Shown piece after piece: positions 7,940 to 16,543 of a stretch of 64,000 nucleotides of DNA. The stretch covers positions 930,001 through 994,000 of the forward strand of contig CAVPVW010000008.1 of the NCBI GenBank assembly GCA_963709295.1, given 5' to 3'. Source of the DNA: JBGPQJ01 sp963709295. Its GTDB lineage: Bacteria; Chloroflexota; Anaerolineae; Anaerolineales; Villigracilaceae. A program made the position numbers and the translations under genes. Each line of letters begins with the position of its first letter. Positions within the stretch are counted from its first letter, which is position 1. Below the pieces are notes generated by a model. The model was not told the origin of the DNA and made no database searches. It saw only the letters and a program-made list of their open reading frames with translations.

Positions 7940-8782
7940 ATGACCGTTCGAATTGTCACCGACAGCACGTGCGACCTGCCCGCCGAGACCATCCGCCGTT
8001 ACGGAATCAGCGTTGTGCCGCTCTACATCAACGTGGGAAACAAAGGCTATCTCGACGGCGTCGACATGACGCGCGACGAGTTCTATACCAAACTGCCGAC
8101 CTTTCCTACCCACCCCACCACGGCTGTGCCGTCCCAGCAAAAATTCTACGCTGTGTATGACGCCCTGGCCGAAGAGGGCGCAAGCGAAATCATATCCATC
8201 CACATCTCAGAGGCATTGAGCGCGGTGGTGAATGTGGCACGCATTGCGGCGCAAGAGACCACATCGGCCATCGTCACGGCCCTTGATTCGCGGCAGTTGA
8301 GCCTGGGGACCGGTTTCCTGGTGGAGACTGCGGCAAAACTCGCGGCGGCAGGCAGCTCGGCTGCCGAGATCCTGGCTGCGCTCGAGAACCAGATCAAGCG
8401 TTCCCATGTCTTTGCCGCCCTCGACACACTGGAGTTTCTAAGGCGCAGCGGACGGATGAACCGTTTCATGGCCAACATGGGCGCGCTTATGCAAATCAAA
8501 CCCATCATGACGATGCATGACGGATTGCCGGGAAGCGAACGGGTGCGCACCGGCAAACGGGCCATCTTGCGCCTGATCGAAATGCTACGCAATGTGGGCG
8601 AACTGGAACGTGTTGCCATAGTCCACACGCATGCGCCAGCGGAGCGTTTGGCCGACCTGCGCGCGCAGGCAGGCTCTTTGCTGCCCGCGGGGGACATTCT
8701 GGTGGAAGATATAACCCCCGTCATCGGCGCGCACATCGGACCAGGTGCGGCAGGATTCGCCGTGGTGACCGCTCAGGGATAG
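7940..8782 (+). CDS. DegV family fatty-acid-binding protein
   Basis: 280-residue DegV protein. The N-terminal signature VRIVTDSTCDLP has the Ser/Thr pocket that binds the fatty-acid carboxylate. The two-domain form with SEALSAVVNVARIAAQE, FAALDTLEFLRRSGRM and the C-terminal GAHIGPGAAGF is complete. The family delivers fatty acids to FakA-type kinases in Firmicutes; no FakA is nearby. Followed after 23 bases by the DUF1475-like gene, probably in one transcript ending at the hairpin at 9162. Confidence 0.92.
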   Translation: MTVRIVTDSTCDLPAETIRRYGISVVPLYINVGNKGYLDGVDMTRDEFYTKLPTFPTHPTTAVPSQQKFYAVYDALAEEGASEIISIHISEALSAVVNVARIAAQETTSAIVTALDSRQLSLGTGFLVETAAKLAAAGSSAAEILAALENQIKRSHVFAALDTLEFLRRSGRMNRFMANMGALMQIKPIMTMHDGLPGSERVRTGKRAILRLIEMLRNVGELERVAIVHTHAPAERLADLRAQAGSLLPAGDILVEDITPVIGAHIGPGAAGFAVVTAQG

Positions 8783-8805
8783 TTCACAGAAACGAGGATA
8801 CCTTC

Positions 8806-9132
8806 ATGAAAATTGCAAAGTTCATTTCACTGGCCGGCCTGCTGGCCATGACCGCTGTGCTGATCTACGGGTTCACCTACGGGGATTTCATGGCCGAGGG
8901 CGCCGTGCTGCTGTCGATGCCGTGGGGGATCGTCTCCCTGGTGGACCTGTACGTCGGCTTCGCTCTGTTCTCGTGCTGGATCGTGTTCCGCGAGAAAGCG
9001 CTGCTGCCATCGGTTATTTGGGTGATCCTGATGATGGTGCTTGGATTCTGGGCCGGCTCGCTGTATACCTTCCTTGCCTTGCAGAAAAGCGGCGGCGATT
9101 GGCACCGCTTCTGGTACGGCAAACGGGCCTGA
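8806..9132 (+). CDS. DUF1475-like small membrane protein
   Basis: 108-residue integral membrane protein with three predicted helices (about 5-23, 37-58, 67-90). The central MPWGIVSLVDLYVGFALFS and a C-terminal aromatic segment (GGDWHRFWYG) resemble the DUF1475 family, of unknown function. Same strand and close behind the DegV gene; a strong terminator follows. Confidence 0.75.
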   Translation: MKIAKFISLAGLLAMTAVLIYGFTYGDFMAEGAVLLSMPWGIVSLVDLYVGFALFSCWIVFREKALLPSVIWVILMMVLGFWAGSLYTFLALQKSGGDWHRFWYGKRA

Positions 9133-9161
9133 TCGCCTGCTCCGGGTCAAACTTAACACGA

Positions 9162-9192
9162 GCACCTGCCCTTTCAGGCAGGTGCGTTTTTT
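9162..9192 (+). terminator. intrinsic terminator after the DegV/DUF1475 pair
   Basis: Stem GCACCTGCC / GGCAGGTGC with loop CTTTCA, then GTTTTTT. Confidence 0.9.
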
Positions 9193-9216
9193 AATTATTG
9201 AGTTATTGGAAAATAG

Positions 9217-10626
9217 TTACGGCAGCACTTCGTAGACCTGGATGGGTTTCTCGCGTCCCCGCAGGGTCACCGCGCCAATGCGCTGTGTACTGAACTTGTC
9301 CACAATGGCGGCCACGGTGGCAGGACCGACCACGATCTTGTAGGGGCGTGCATATTCCTGGATGCGGTAGGCCACGTTGACAGTGTCGCCCAGCACGGTT
9401 AATTCCGCGCGTTCGGCGGTGCCCACGTACCCGAGCATGACCTGCCCAGTATTGATGGAGATGCCGATGACGTAGCGCTGATTGAGATTCAGCGCCCCCG
9501 TGGCGTTGAGCTTGTTGATCATCTCACGCCCGGCCATCACAGCGCGCTCCTCGGCGTCGGGGTGCTCCGGTGTGCGCATGAAGACCGCCATGATGCCGTC
9601 CCCCAGGTAACGGACGATACCGCCGTGCTTGAAGACGATGTCCGTGACCGTCTGGTAATAGGCGCTGAGAATCTCGGCGAAGGTGCGCGCGCCCACCCGC
9701 TCGGCGATGGCGGTCGAGTCGACGATATCCGAGAACAGCACGGTAACCGTCTGCTCGGACAGCTCGGGCAGATGTCCCGTCTCGAGGTAATCGCGCAAAA
9801 GGAACTGGGCCTCCTGGGGCGCCAGGAACCGCCGCAGCAGGGCTTGCACCGTTTCCTGCTTGCGGACCTGGTCCAGCAGGTCGATCCGTTGCAGGGCCAG
9901 CGCGGTCTGGTGGCTGACGGCCACCGCCAGCTGCATATCTCTATTGTCGAAGGGGCGTGCATCGGGGTTGGTCTTGACCAGGCACAGCAGCGCGATGGGC
10001 GATTCCCCACTCACTACCGGGACGTACATGGCCGCCGTCAGCACCTCCGCCGATAACTGCCGGATGGCCTCCCGCGCCTGCGGATCGTGAAAGCCATAAG
10101 ATTCGATTTTGTCAAAATCCTGTGAGAAGACCAGCCGGCAGTGGTCCACGCTCAGTGCCTTGGTGATCTGGTCCGTGACCTCCTTGCTAACGGCAGCGCG
10201 GTCAGTGACGGTGTTGAGGCGGCGGGCGGTGTCGTACAGCAGGATGGCATGCTGGTCGAGCGCTTCGAGCACCAGTTCGCGCGTGAAGCGGTGCGTGCCC
10301 GATCCGCTGCGTTGAGGTTTCGCTTCCTCCACCAGCTGCGACAGGTACATGGTCACCTGCCCGATGCGGATCACATCCCCGCTTTGCAGAGTCACCGGGT
10401 CGGTCAGACGCTGGCGGTTGACATAGGTCCCGTTGGTGCTGCCCAGGTCCACCACCCTGACGCTGTCCGTGAAGGGGTCGAGGCTGATCTCGGCGTGGCG
10501 GCGCGAGGCGGCCACATCTTCGATCACGATCTCGTTGGTGGAGAGTCGCCCCACGGTCAGCGTGCCGGGTTTAAGTTGTAATTGCTGCGCTTCTTTATCT
10601 GGAGCATTGATTTTTAGGAGCCACAT
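9217..10626 (-). CDS. FHA-GAF-class III nucleotide cyclase
   Basis: 469 residues from the ATG at 10626 (MWLLKINAPD); a TTG nine codons upstream is possible but unneeded. Domains in order: FHA (about 15-90; VGRLSTNEIVIEDVAASRRH, LGSTNGTYVN), which binds phosphothreonine; GAF-like sensor (about 120-250); class III adenylate/guanylate cyclase (about 290-465). The cyclase has LFSDIVDSTAIAERVG with the metal Asp and YLGDGIMAVFMRTPEHPDA. Likely a soluble signalling enzyme recruited to Ser/Thr-phosphorylated partners; the window has a Ser/Thr kinase at its left edge. Substrate (ATP or GTP) is not decided here. Confidence 0.92.
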   Translation of the reverse strand: MWLLKINAPDKEAQQLQLKPGTLTVGRLSTNEIVIEDVAASRRHAEISLDPFTDSVRVVDLGSTNGTYVNRQRLTDPVTLQSGDVIRIGQVTMYLSQLVEEAKPQRSGSGTHRFTRELVLEALDQHAILLYDTARRLNTVTDRAAVSKEVTDQITKALSVDHCRLVFSQDFDKIESYGFHDPQAREAIRQLSAEVLTAAMYVPVVSGESPIALLCLVKTNPDARPFDNRDMQLAVAVSHQTALALQRIDLLDQVRKQETVQALLRRFLAPQEAQFLLRDYLETGHLPELSEQTVTVLFSDIVDSTAIAERVGARTFAEILSAYYQTVTDIVFKHGGIVRYLGDGIMAVFMRTPEHPDAEERAVMAGREMINKLNATGALNLNQRYVIGISINTGQVMLGYVGTAERAELTVLGDTVNVAYRIQEYARPYKIVVGPATVAAIVDKFSTQRIGAVTLRGREKPIQVYEVLP

Positions 10627-10715
10627 ACCGACCTGCCTGAGTGGTATAGTCAATTACGCTTTAATCGTATCATAAAAAAATGGGGGCGGAACGTCAATTC
10701 CACTCCCAGTCTGCG

Positions 10716-12230
10716 TTAAAGTTTATACAGCTCGCCATATTTCTTTTTCAGGTAGGCAATGTAGGGATCAATCGTGATCGGGCTGCCGGTCGCGCGCTGG
10801 ACCAGCTCGGGGGCGGTGTACTTGCGCCCGTGCCGGTAGACATTTTCCGTCAGCCAGCCATGCAGCGTGCCGAACTGTCCCTGTTTCATCTCATTCGGTA
10901 TCTCCGGGTGTGCCTTGAGCGCGGAGGCAAAGAACTGCGCCCCCAACACATTTCCGAGAGTGTATCCCTGGAACGAACCGCCGATCACGCCGGCATACCA
11001 GTGGACATCCTGCAGCACGCCGTCCTTGTCGTCGGGCGGCGCGATACCCAGGTCATTCTCATAGCGTTCATTCCAGGCTTCGGGCAGGTCGCGGACGGAG
11101 AGCGTGCCTTCGAGCAGCTGCAGTTCAAAGTCGAAACGCAGCATGACGTGCAGGTTGTAGGTCACCTCGTCCGCATCGGTGCGGATGAGCGAACGCTGCA
11201 CCTTGTTGACGGCGCGGTGGAACGTCTCGAGGCTGATGCCCTTGAGTTGTTCGGGGAAAGCGGCTTGAAGCCTGGGGAAGAAGTATTCCCAGAATTCCCG
11301 GCTGCGCCCGACGATGTTCTCCCACGTCCGCGACTGGCTCTCATGCACCCCGGCGGACGTCCCGCTGCCGAGCGGCGTGCCCTCGTAAGCCCGATTGATG
11401 CCCAGCTCGTACATGGCATGCCCGGCTTCGTGCACATTGCTGAAGAAAGTCTCACCGAGGTAATCCTCCTGGACGCGCGTGGTGATGCGGATGTCGCCGA
11501 GCGAGAACTTGGTCATAAAGGGATGAGGGGTCTTGTCGATGCGCCCGCGGTTGAAGTCGTAGCCGAGCTGCTTCACCACTTCCGCGCCGAAAGCGAGCTG
11601 CTCCGCTTCGGGATAATGCCTGCGCAGGCAGGAATCGTCCGCGGGAGGCTGGGAGGCGATGGCTTTGACGATCGGCACCGTCTTTTCGCGCAGCTCAGCG
11701 AACAGCGCGCGGACCGAGGAGGCTTTCATTCCATAATCGGCGAAATCGATCAACGGGTCGGCGATGTGCTCATAGCCGGGGAAGAAATCGGCCAGCTTGC
11801 GTGAATAATCAAGCGTCTTCTCCAGCGAAGATTGGACCTTGCGGAAATCGTTGGCAGGACGCGCCTCAGCCCAGGTCATGAAACCGCGCGATTGGTGTTC
11901 AGTGAACTCGGCCATGAACGCCGGCGGAACCTTGACCAGCCGCTCGTAATCGAGGCGCGCCACGCGGATGATGCTGGCCTCGTCCGAGTCATAGGGCAGG
12001 CTTTCCTCGTAGGGACGCAGCGCGTCCAGCAGGCGGCCGATCTCAGGGTCCACTGAGCGCTCCATCGAGAGGCGTGTCAGCAGCGCCGACTGGCGCCCGC
12101 GCGCTTCCGCGCCTTCGGGAGGCATGTAGGTGGACTGGTCCCAGTTCAACAGTGAATTGACCATATCCAGGTCAAAGATTTCTGCCAGACGATTCTTGAG
12201 TTCCTCGTATTTCTTTTCCATTTCGGCCAT
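10716..12230 (-). CDS. M32 family metallocarboxypeptidase
   Basis: 504-residue carboxypeptidase Taq-type enzyme, normal length for the family. Zinc motif HEAGH at about residues 267-271, with the downstream Glu ligand in the usual VHESQSRTWENIVGRS segment (HESQSR is an M32 signature). The N-terminal coiled start (MEKKYEELKNRLAEIFDLD) and SLLNWDQSTYMPP are typical. Releases C-terminal amino acids from peptides in the cytoplasm. Single gene; ATG at 12230 with AGGAG a few bases upstream. Confidence 0.95.
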   Translation of the reverse strand: MAEMEKKYEELKNRLAEIFDLDMVNSLLNWDQSTYMPPEGAEARGRQSALLTRLSMERSVDPEIGRLLDALRPYEESLPYDSDEASIIRVARLDYERLVKVPPAFMAEFTEHQSRGFMTWAEARPANDFRKVQSSLEKTLDYSRKLADFFPGYEHIADPLIDFADYGMKASSVRALFAELREKTVPIVKAIASQPPADDSCLRRHYPEAEQLAFGAEVVKQLGYDFNRGRIDKTPHPFMTKFSLGDIRITTRVQEDYLGETFFSNVHEAGHAMYELGINRAYEGTPLGSGTSAGVHESQSRTWENIVGRSREFWEYFFPRLQAAFPEQLKGISLETFHRAVNKVQRSLIRTDADEVTYNLHVMLRFDFELQLLEGTLSVRDLPEAWNERYENDLGIAPPDDKDGVLQDVHWYAGVIGGSFQGYTLGNVLGAQFFASALKAHPEIPNEMKQGQFGTLHGWLTENVYRHGRKYTAPELVQRATGSPITIDPYIAYLKKKYGELYKL

Positions 12231-12249
12231 GACATGTCTCCTGAGGATG

Positions 12250-12282
12250 AGGTGACAGTCACTTTTTAAGTGACTGTCACCT
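12250..12282. repeat. perfect inverted repeat, possible terminator of valS
   Basis: 15-bp perfect arms (AGGTGACAGTCACTT / AAGTGACTGTCACCT) around TTT, between valS (ends 12293) and the M32 gene. No T tract follows on either strand, so it may stop or stabilise the valS mRNA, or be a protein site. Confidence 0.6.
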
Positions 12283-12292
12283 GTATATTTAT

Positions 12293-14986
12293 TTAACCCA
12301 ACTGCGCCTTTATTTTTTCCGCCGTTTCCTTATAAGCTGTGAGTTTCTCGCGCTCCTTGTTCACCACCGCCGCCGGTGCCTTGCTGGCAAAGTCCGAGCT
12401 GAGTAACTGCTCGAGGCGGGCGATCTGTGATTGGGTCTCCGCCAGGTCCTTCTCGAGGCGGGCGCGCTCCTCAGCGCTGTCCACCAGACCTGAGAGTGAT
12501 AGATAAATTTCCACTGGCCCAACCACATCCGTGGTGCTATTTTCCGGTTTTGTAGCGAGTATCTCGTGAATCTCGAGCTTCTCAGCATCCAGATAAGCGA
12601 GTGATGCGAGCACGCCCTTCTGCTCAAGCAACATGGACGCCCGTTCACCGGCGGCGAATACGGCCGGTAATTTCTTTCCGGGCTTGACATCCTTTTCAGC
12701 GCGCAGGTTGCGAATCGAGCGCACAATCTCCTGAATCAGCGTGAAGTCCGCTGTTTTCTCCGTCTCCCAGCTTTCGGGGTCGCGCGGCTCCGGCCACGGT
12801 GCGACGATGAGCATAATTGGCCAATCCTTTGCCAGGGATGCAAGCGGCGAAGTCTGTAAAGCCTTGTGGAGATGTCCCCACAGTTCCTCGGTCACGAACG
12901 GCATGAAGGGATGCAGCAGTCGCAGGGAAATATCCAGCACCTGTGCCAGGGTGCGGGCGGTGTAGAATGCGCGGTCGCCGCCTTGGGCGAGCTGCTGCTT
13001 GGCAACTTCCACATACCAGTCGGCGAAGTCGCTCCAGAAGAAGTCGTAGATCAACTGGCCGGCCTGTCCGTATTGGTAGGTCTGGAACAGGCGCTCGACG
13101 TCACGCACGAGACCCTGCAGCCGCGCCCAGATCCAGGAGTCGGCCAACGTCCATTCAGGATCAGCTTTTGGTCCTTCCTGGATGGAACCAATCGCTGAAA
13201 AGGTGAAGCGGCTCGCGTTCCATATTTTGTTGGTGAAATTGCGATTAGACTCGACTTTCTTCGTTGAAAAACTCATATCTTTGCCGGGGGTGGAGCCCAC
13301 CAGCAGGGTGAAGCGCAGCGCGTCGGTGCCCCACTCATCCATGATGTCCAACGGGTTGACCACGTTGCCCTTCATTTTCGCCATCTTCTGCCCGTGCTCG
13401 TCGCGGATCAGGCCGTGCAGGTACACGGTGTGGAAAGGAATATCTTCCATGAACTCCAGCCCGGCCATGATCATGCGCGCCACCCAGAAGAACAGGATGT
13501 CATAGCCAGTCTCCATGATGGTGGTCGGATAGAAATATTTCAGGTCGGGAGTCTTCTCAGGCCAGCCGAGGGTTGAGAACGGCCACAGCGCGGATGAGAA
13601 CCAAGTGTCGAGCACGTCCGGGTCCTGCTCGATGTCCTCGGAGCCGCAGTGGGCGCACTTGGTCGGGTCCTCGCGGGTGCAGGTTTGTTTGCCGCAATCC
13701 TCGCAGTACCAGACCGGGATACGGTGTCCCCACCACAACTGGCGGCTGATGCACCAATCGTCGATGTTTTCCATCCAGTTGTAGTACACCTTGTCGAAAT
13801 GATCGGGCACAATGTGGATGTCGCCGTTCTTCACTGCCTTGAGCGCCTTCTCGGCCTGCGGCTTGACGTTGACGAACCACTGCGTGGAAATCATCGGCTC
13901 GATGATCTCGCCGCCGCGCTGCGAGCGCGGGATGGTGGTGGTATACGGCTCGGTCTTGATCACCAGGCCCGCAGCCAGCATGTCCGCCCACAATTTCTCG
14001 CGACAGTCGTAGCGGTCCATGCCCGCATAGGGACCGCCGTTCCCATTGACGGCCGCTGCTGCATCTAATACAGAAATGACCGGCAGGTTATGGCGTTGGG
14101 CGATGGCATAGTCGTTCGGGTCGTGACCGGGTGTGATCTTGAGCGCACCGGTGCCGAACTCGCGGCTGACGTAGTCGTCCGCGATGACGGGTATCTCGCG
14201 TCCCAGCACGGGCACGACCACTTTTTTGCCGACGAATTTTTTATAGCGGTCGTCCTCGGGATGCACCGCCACAGCCGTATCACCCAGAATGGTCTCGGGG
14301 CGGATGGTCGCCACGGGGATGTACTCGCCGGACTTGTCCGCGAGCATGTACTTGAAGTAGTACAGCCTGGCTTCTTCCTCGCTGTATTCCACCTCCACAT
14401 CCGAGACAGCGGTGCGCAGCCCCGGCGACCAGTTGACCAGGCGCGGGCCGCGGTAGATCAGTCCCTTCTCATACAGGGTCACGAATGCCTCACGCACAGC
14501 CCTGGACAACCCTTCGTCCAGTGTAAAACGCTCACGGTCCCAGTCGCAGGAGGCGCCCAGCCGGCGGATCTGCTGGGTGATGATGCCGCCGTATTTTTCC
14601 TTCCACTCCCAGGTGCGGCGCAGGAATTCCTCGCGTCCCAGCGCCTCGCGGCTGGTGCCTTCGCGCGCCAGCATCTTCTCGATCTGCAGCTGGGTGGCGA
14701 TGCCGGCATGGTCCGAGCCGGGCACCCACAGCGTCGGCTGTCCCTTCATGCGGTGGTAGCGGATCATCAGGTCCTCGACGCTGGTGGTCAGGGCGTGTCC
14801 CTGGTGCAGCTCGCCGGTCACGTTGGGCGGCGGGATGGAGATGACGAACGGTTTCACCGAGGGGTCGAACCCCGGCTTGTGAGGGTCGTTCCACGGCTTG
14901 AAGAAGCCGCCCGCCTCCCACGCCGCGTAGATGCGCTTCTCGGTGGATTTGAAATCATAGGCTTTGGGTAGTTGATGGTCGCTCAT
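12293..14986 (-). CDS. valS: valyl-tRNA synthetase
   Basis: 897-residue class I ValS of full length. HIGH-type motif in PPPNVTGELHQGHAL near residue 57, the editing domain at about 200-350, the zinc-type Cys pairs in YCEDCGKQTC and CAHCGS, the Val motif WFSSALWPFSTLGWP and a C-terminal coiled-coil arm (about 835-897). The KMSKS loop reads KMAKMKGN near residue 532, an atypical version. The ATG overlaps the stop of the upstream DinB-like gene, and both lie behind a T-box leader. Confidence 0.97.
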   Translation of the reverse strand: MSDHQLPKAYDFKSTEKRIYAAWEAGGFFKPWNDPHKPGFDPSVKPFVISIPPPNVTGELHQGHALTTSVEDLMIRYHRMKGQPTLWVPGSDHAGIATQLQIEKMLAREGTSREALGREEFLRRTWEWKEKYGGIITQQIRRLGASCDWDRERFTLDEGLSRAVREAFVTLYEKGLIYRGPRLVNWSPGLRTAVSDVEVEYSEEEARLYYFKYMLADKSGEYIPVATIRPETILGDTAVAVHPEDDRYKKFVGKKVVVPVLGREIPVIADDYVSREFGTGALKITPGHDPNDYAIAQRHNLPVISVLDAAAAVNGNGGPYAGMDRYDCREKLWADMLAAGLVIKTEPYTTTIPRSQRGGEIIEPMISTQWFVNVKPQAEKALKAVKNGDIHIVPDHFDKVYYNWMENIDDWCISRQLWWGHRIPVWYCEDCGKQTCTREDPTKCAHCGSEDIEQDPDVLDTWFSSALWPFSTLGWPEKTPDLKYFYPTTIMETGYDILFFWVARMIMAGLEFMEDIPFHTVYLHGLIRDEHGQKMAKMKGNVVNPLDIMDEWGTDALRFTLLVGSTPGKDMSFSTKKVESNRNFTNKIWNASRFTFSAIGSIQEGPKADPEWTLADSWIWARLQGLVRDVERLFQTYQYGQAGQLIYDFFWSDFADWYVEVAKQQLAQGGDRAFYTARTLAQVLDISLRLLHPFMPFVTEELWGHLHKALQTSPLASLAKDWPIMLIVAPWPEPRDPESWETEKTADFTLIQEIVRSIRNLRAEKDVKPGKKLPAVFAAGERASMLLEQKGVLASLAYLDAEKLEIHEILATKPENSTTDVVGPVEIYLSLSGLVDSAEERARLEKDLAETQSQIARLEQLLSSDFASKAPAAVVNKEREKLTAYKETAEKIKAQLG

Positions 14987-15456
14987 TCCTGCTCCTTGTT
15001 CATCCGGGTGTGACCCACCCAGTGTAATTCAATTTTTTCACGCATGCCGAGGCACTCGAACAACTCGCCGGCATGCTGCTGGATGTGCCTGATGTTGATC
15101 AGGTGCATTTCCAGCTTCCCGACCGGATACCAGTGGAAGCCTGATTCCGCTTCCAGGTCCGAAACAGGGACACAGCGCCGGACCTCCTGCTCGGCAAAGG
15201 CAAGATACTCCAGGACTTCGTCCTTGCTAAAAGGGATGTCGCCATCGGGGTCGTGGTGCTTCTCCCATTGGACAAAATCCTTCTCAGCCTGCTGTACATA
15301 TAAATGGACATAGAAAATGGTATGGTAGGCTTTGCTCCAGAATTTAAATTTATCTTGCGGGTCATCCCATACCGGCGAGGGGCATTTGACGACCGCCTCT
15401 TTGAACATGGCCAACGAAGCCAGATATTGTGATTGGAGAACCTGTTTGATGTCCAT
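14983..15456 (-). CDS. DinB-like four-helix protein in the T-box/valS operon
   Basis: 157-residue DinB/YfiT-like protein: four predicted helices with potential metal His residues (AYHTIFYVHLYV near 44-55; INIRHIQQHAGEL near 120-132). Family members are often thiol- or metal-dependent transferases or have no known role. AAGGAG precedes the ATG at 15456. It is the first gene after the T-box and ends with an ATGA overlap into valS, so it is expressed under Val-tRNA control. Why a DinB protein should sit there is unknown. Confidence 0.82.
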   Translation of the reverse strand: MDIKQVLQSQYLASLAMFKEAVVKCPSPVWDDPQDKFKFWSKAYHTIFYVHLYVQQAEKDFVQWEKHHDPDGDIPFSKDEVLEYLAFAEQEVRRCVPVSDLEAESGFHWYPVGKLEMHLINIRHIQQHAGELFECLGMREKIELHWVGHTRMNKEQE

Positions 15457-15474
15457 CGTGTCTCCTTATGATAA

Positions 15475-15514
15475 ATCAAAACGCGCCTCGTCCACAATGA
15501 GGACGAAAGGCGCG
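15475..15514 (-). terminator. T-box leader terminator
   Basis: Minus strand: GGCGCG, two unpaired bases, TCGTCC, loop, GGACGAGGCGCG and then TTTTGATTT. It follows the T-box sequence directly and competes with the antiterminator. Confidence 0.85.
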
Positions 15515-15733
15515 CCTTCCGCGGTACCACCTCGTTTCACCCAAAGGGTGCACTCTGTGGCTGGCCAACACCAGCCTGCGCGCTAACGGGCGCTCCCGTG
15601 CCGGTCTACTCTCTCACGATTTCTTCGGCATTCGTCCGGGCGACATTCGGGGGTGGGGTGCTGTGGAAGCTTCCAGCCTGTGGCTTCCTTCTCTATCAGC
15701 GTACCAGCCGCCTACTCCTCCCGGAGCTATGGT
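15475..15733 (-). promoter_or_regulatory. T-box leader of dinB-valS
   Basis: On the minus strand the T-box sequence AGGTGGTACCGCGG ends the leader, just before the terminator. Upstream are a stem III-like hairpin (AACGGG-type, CACGGGAGCGCCCGTTAGCG), the GAGAGTAG element and a long stem I region beginning GGAGGAGTAGG. Valine specificity follows from the downstream valS. A GTC triplet at 15642-15644 (minus) could be the specifier but I cannot place it with certainty. Confidence 0.9.
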
Positions 15734-16543
15734 TAATTCATTATACCGAATCAGGGAGGGGAGTGCAAGGAGGGGGCATCCGGCAGCACCAGCGGACTCT
15801 GGTCGAGGGGATTGGGAATCACCTGCACCGGCAAGATGATAGGCTTCCGAGATCAGCTCGGGACGCAGCACCTCAGCCGGCGAACCCAGCGCGGTAACCC
15901 GTCCCTCCACCAGCAACGCAATGCGATCTGCGTAGCGCGCGGCGAGGTTCAGGTCGTGCAGCGCGACGAGCACCGCCAGCCCATCGTGGTGCGCCAGCGC
16001 GCGGACCAGTTCCAGCAGCCCGACTTGATGATGCAAGTCGAGGTGCGAGGTCGGTTCGTCCAATAACAGAATGGGCGTGGACTGCGCCAGCGCGCGCGCC
16101 AACAGCACCCGCTGCTGCTCGCCACCCGAGAGCTCCCCCACGCGGCGGTCGATCAGGTCGAGAGCGTCCACCCGCTGCAGTGACTGGCGGGCAATGTCCT
16201 CGTCCGCGGCGGAAACCTGCCCAAGGAAATTCAGATACGGCGTGCGCCCCAGCAGCACCGTCTCCCAGACGGTGAACGCTGGCGGGAGCGAGGCCACCTG
16301 CGGCACGACCGATATGATCCGCGCGCGGTCGGAGGCGGGCGCCGTCAACAAGTTCGTACCGTTCTTGCGCGCCGAGCCGCCCTGGGCCGGGACAACTCCG
16401 CTCACCGCCCTCACCAGCGTGGACTTGCCCGAGCCGTTCGGACCGATCAACGCCAGCACCTCGCCGTTCTCCACGGTCAACGAGACCTCGTGGAGCACGC
16501 GGCGCGCGCCATAGGAAACGGAGAGAGCCTCGATGCGCAGCAT
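15614..16543 (-). CDS. btuD: cobalamin ABC transporter ATPase, 3' end frameshifted
   Basis: FecE/BtuD-type ATPase: Walker A GPNGSGKSTL, signature LSGGEQQRVLLARAL, Walker B ILLLDEPTSHLD, switch His in VALHDLNLAARYADR. The ATG at 16543 shares a base with the btuC stop. Near 15832-15836 an extra base (CATCTTGCCGG where CATCTGCCGG would keep frame) shifts the last part. In the other frame the product continues PVQVIPNPLDQSPLVLPDAP and stops at 15751, a normal family length. As written, the frame runs about 46 codons further into the T-box leader, which is not credible protein. Cobalamin is inferred from the riboswitch upstream of btuF. Confidence 0.85.
   Translation of the reverse strand: MLRIEALSVSYGARRVLHEVSLTVENGEVLALIGPNGSGKSTLVRAVSGVVPAQGGSARKNGTNLLTAPASDRARIISVVPQVASLPPAFTVWETVLLGRTPYLNFLGQVSAADEDIARQSLQRVDALDLIDRRVGELSGGEQQRVLLARALAQSTPILLLDEPTSHLDLHHQVGLLELVRALAHHDGLAVLVALHDLNLAARYADRIALLVEGRVTALGSPAEVLRPELISEAYHLAGAGDSQSPRPESAGAAGCPLLALPSLIRYNELTIAPGGVGGWYADREGSHRLEASTAPHPRMSPGRMPKKS
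15740..15768 (-). promoter_or_regulatory. promoter of the T-box/valS operon
   Basis: TTGCAC (15763-15768), 17 bases, TATAAT (15740-15745) on the minus strand; start expected near 15733. The -35 box lies within the apparent original 3' coding end of btuD. Confidence 0.82.

Noticed and set aside
15614..15750. Extra C-terminal domain of BtuD
   Set aside because: It is the reading of the T-box promoter and leader after a one-base shift; the other frame gives a natural end at 15751.
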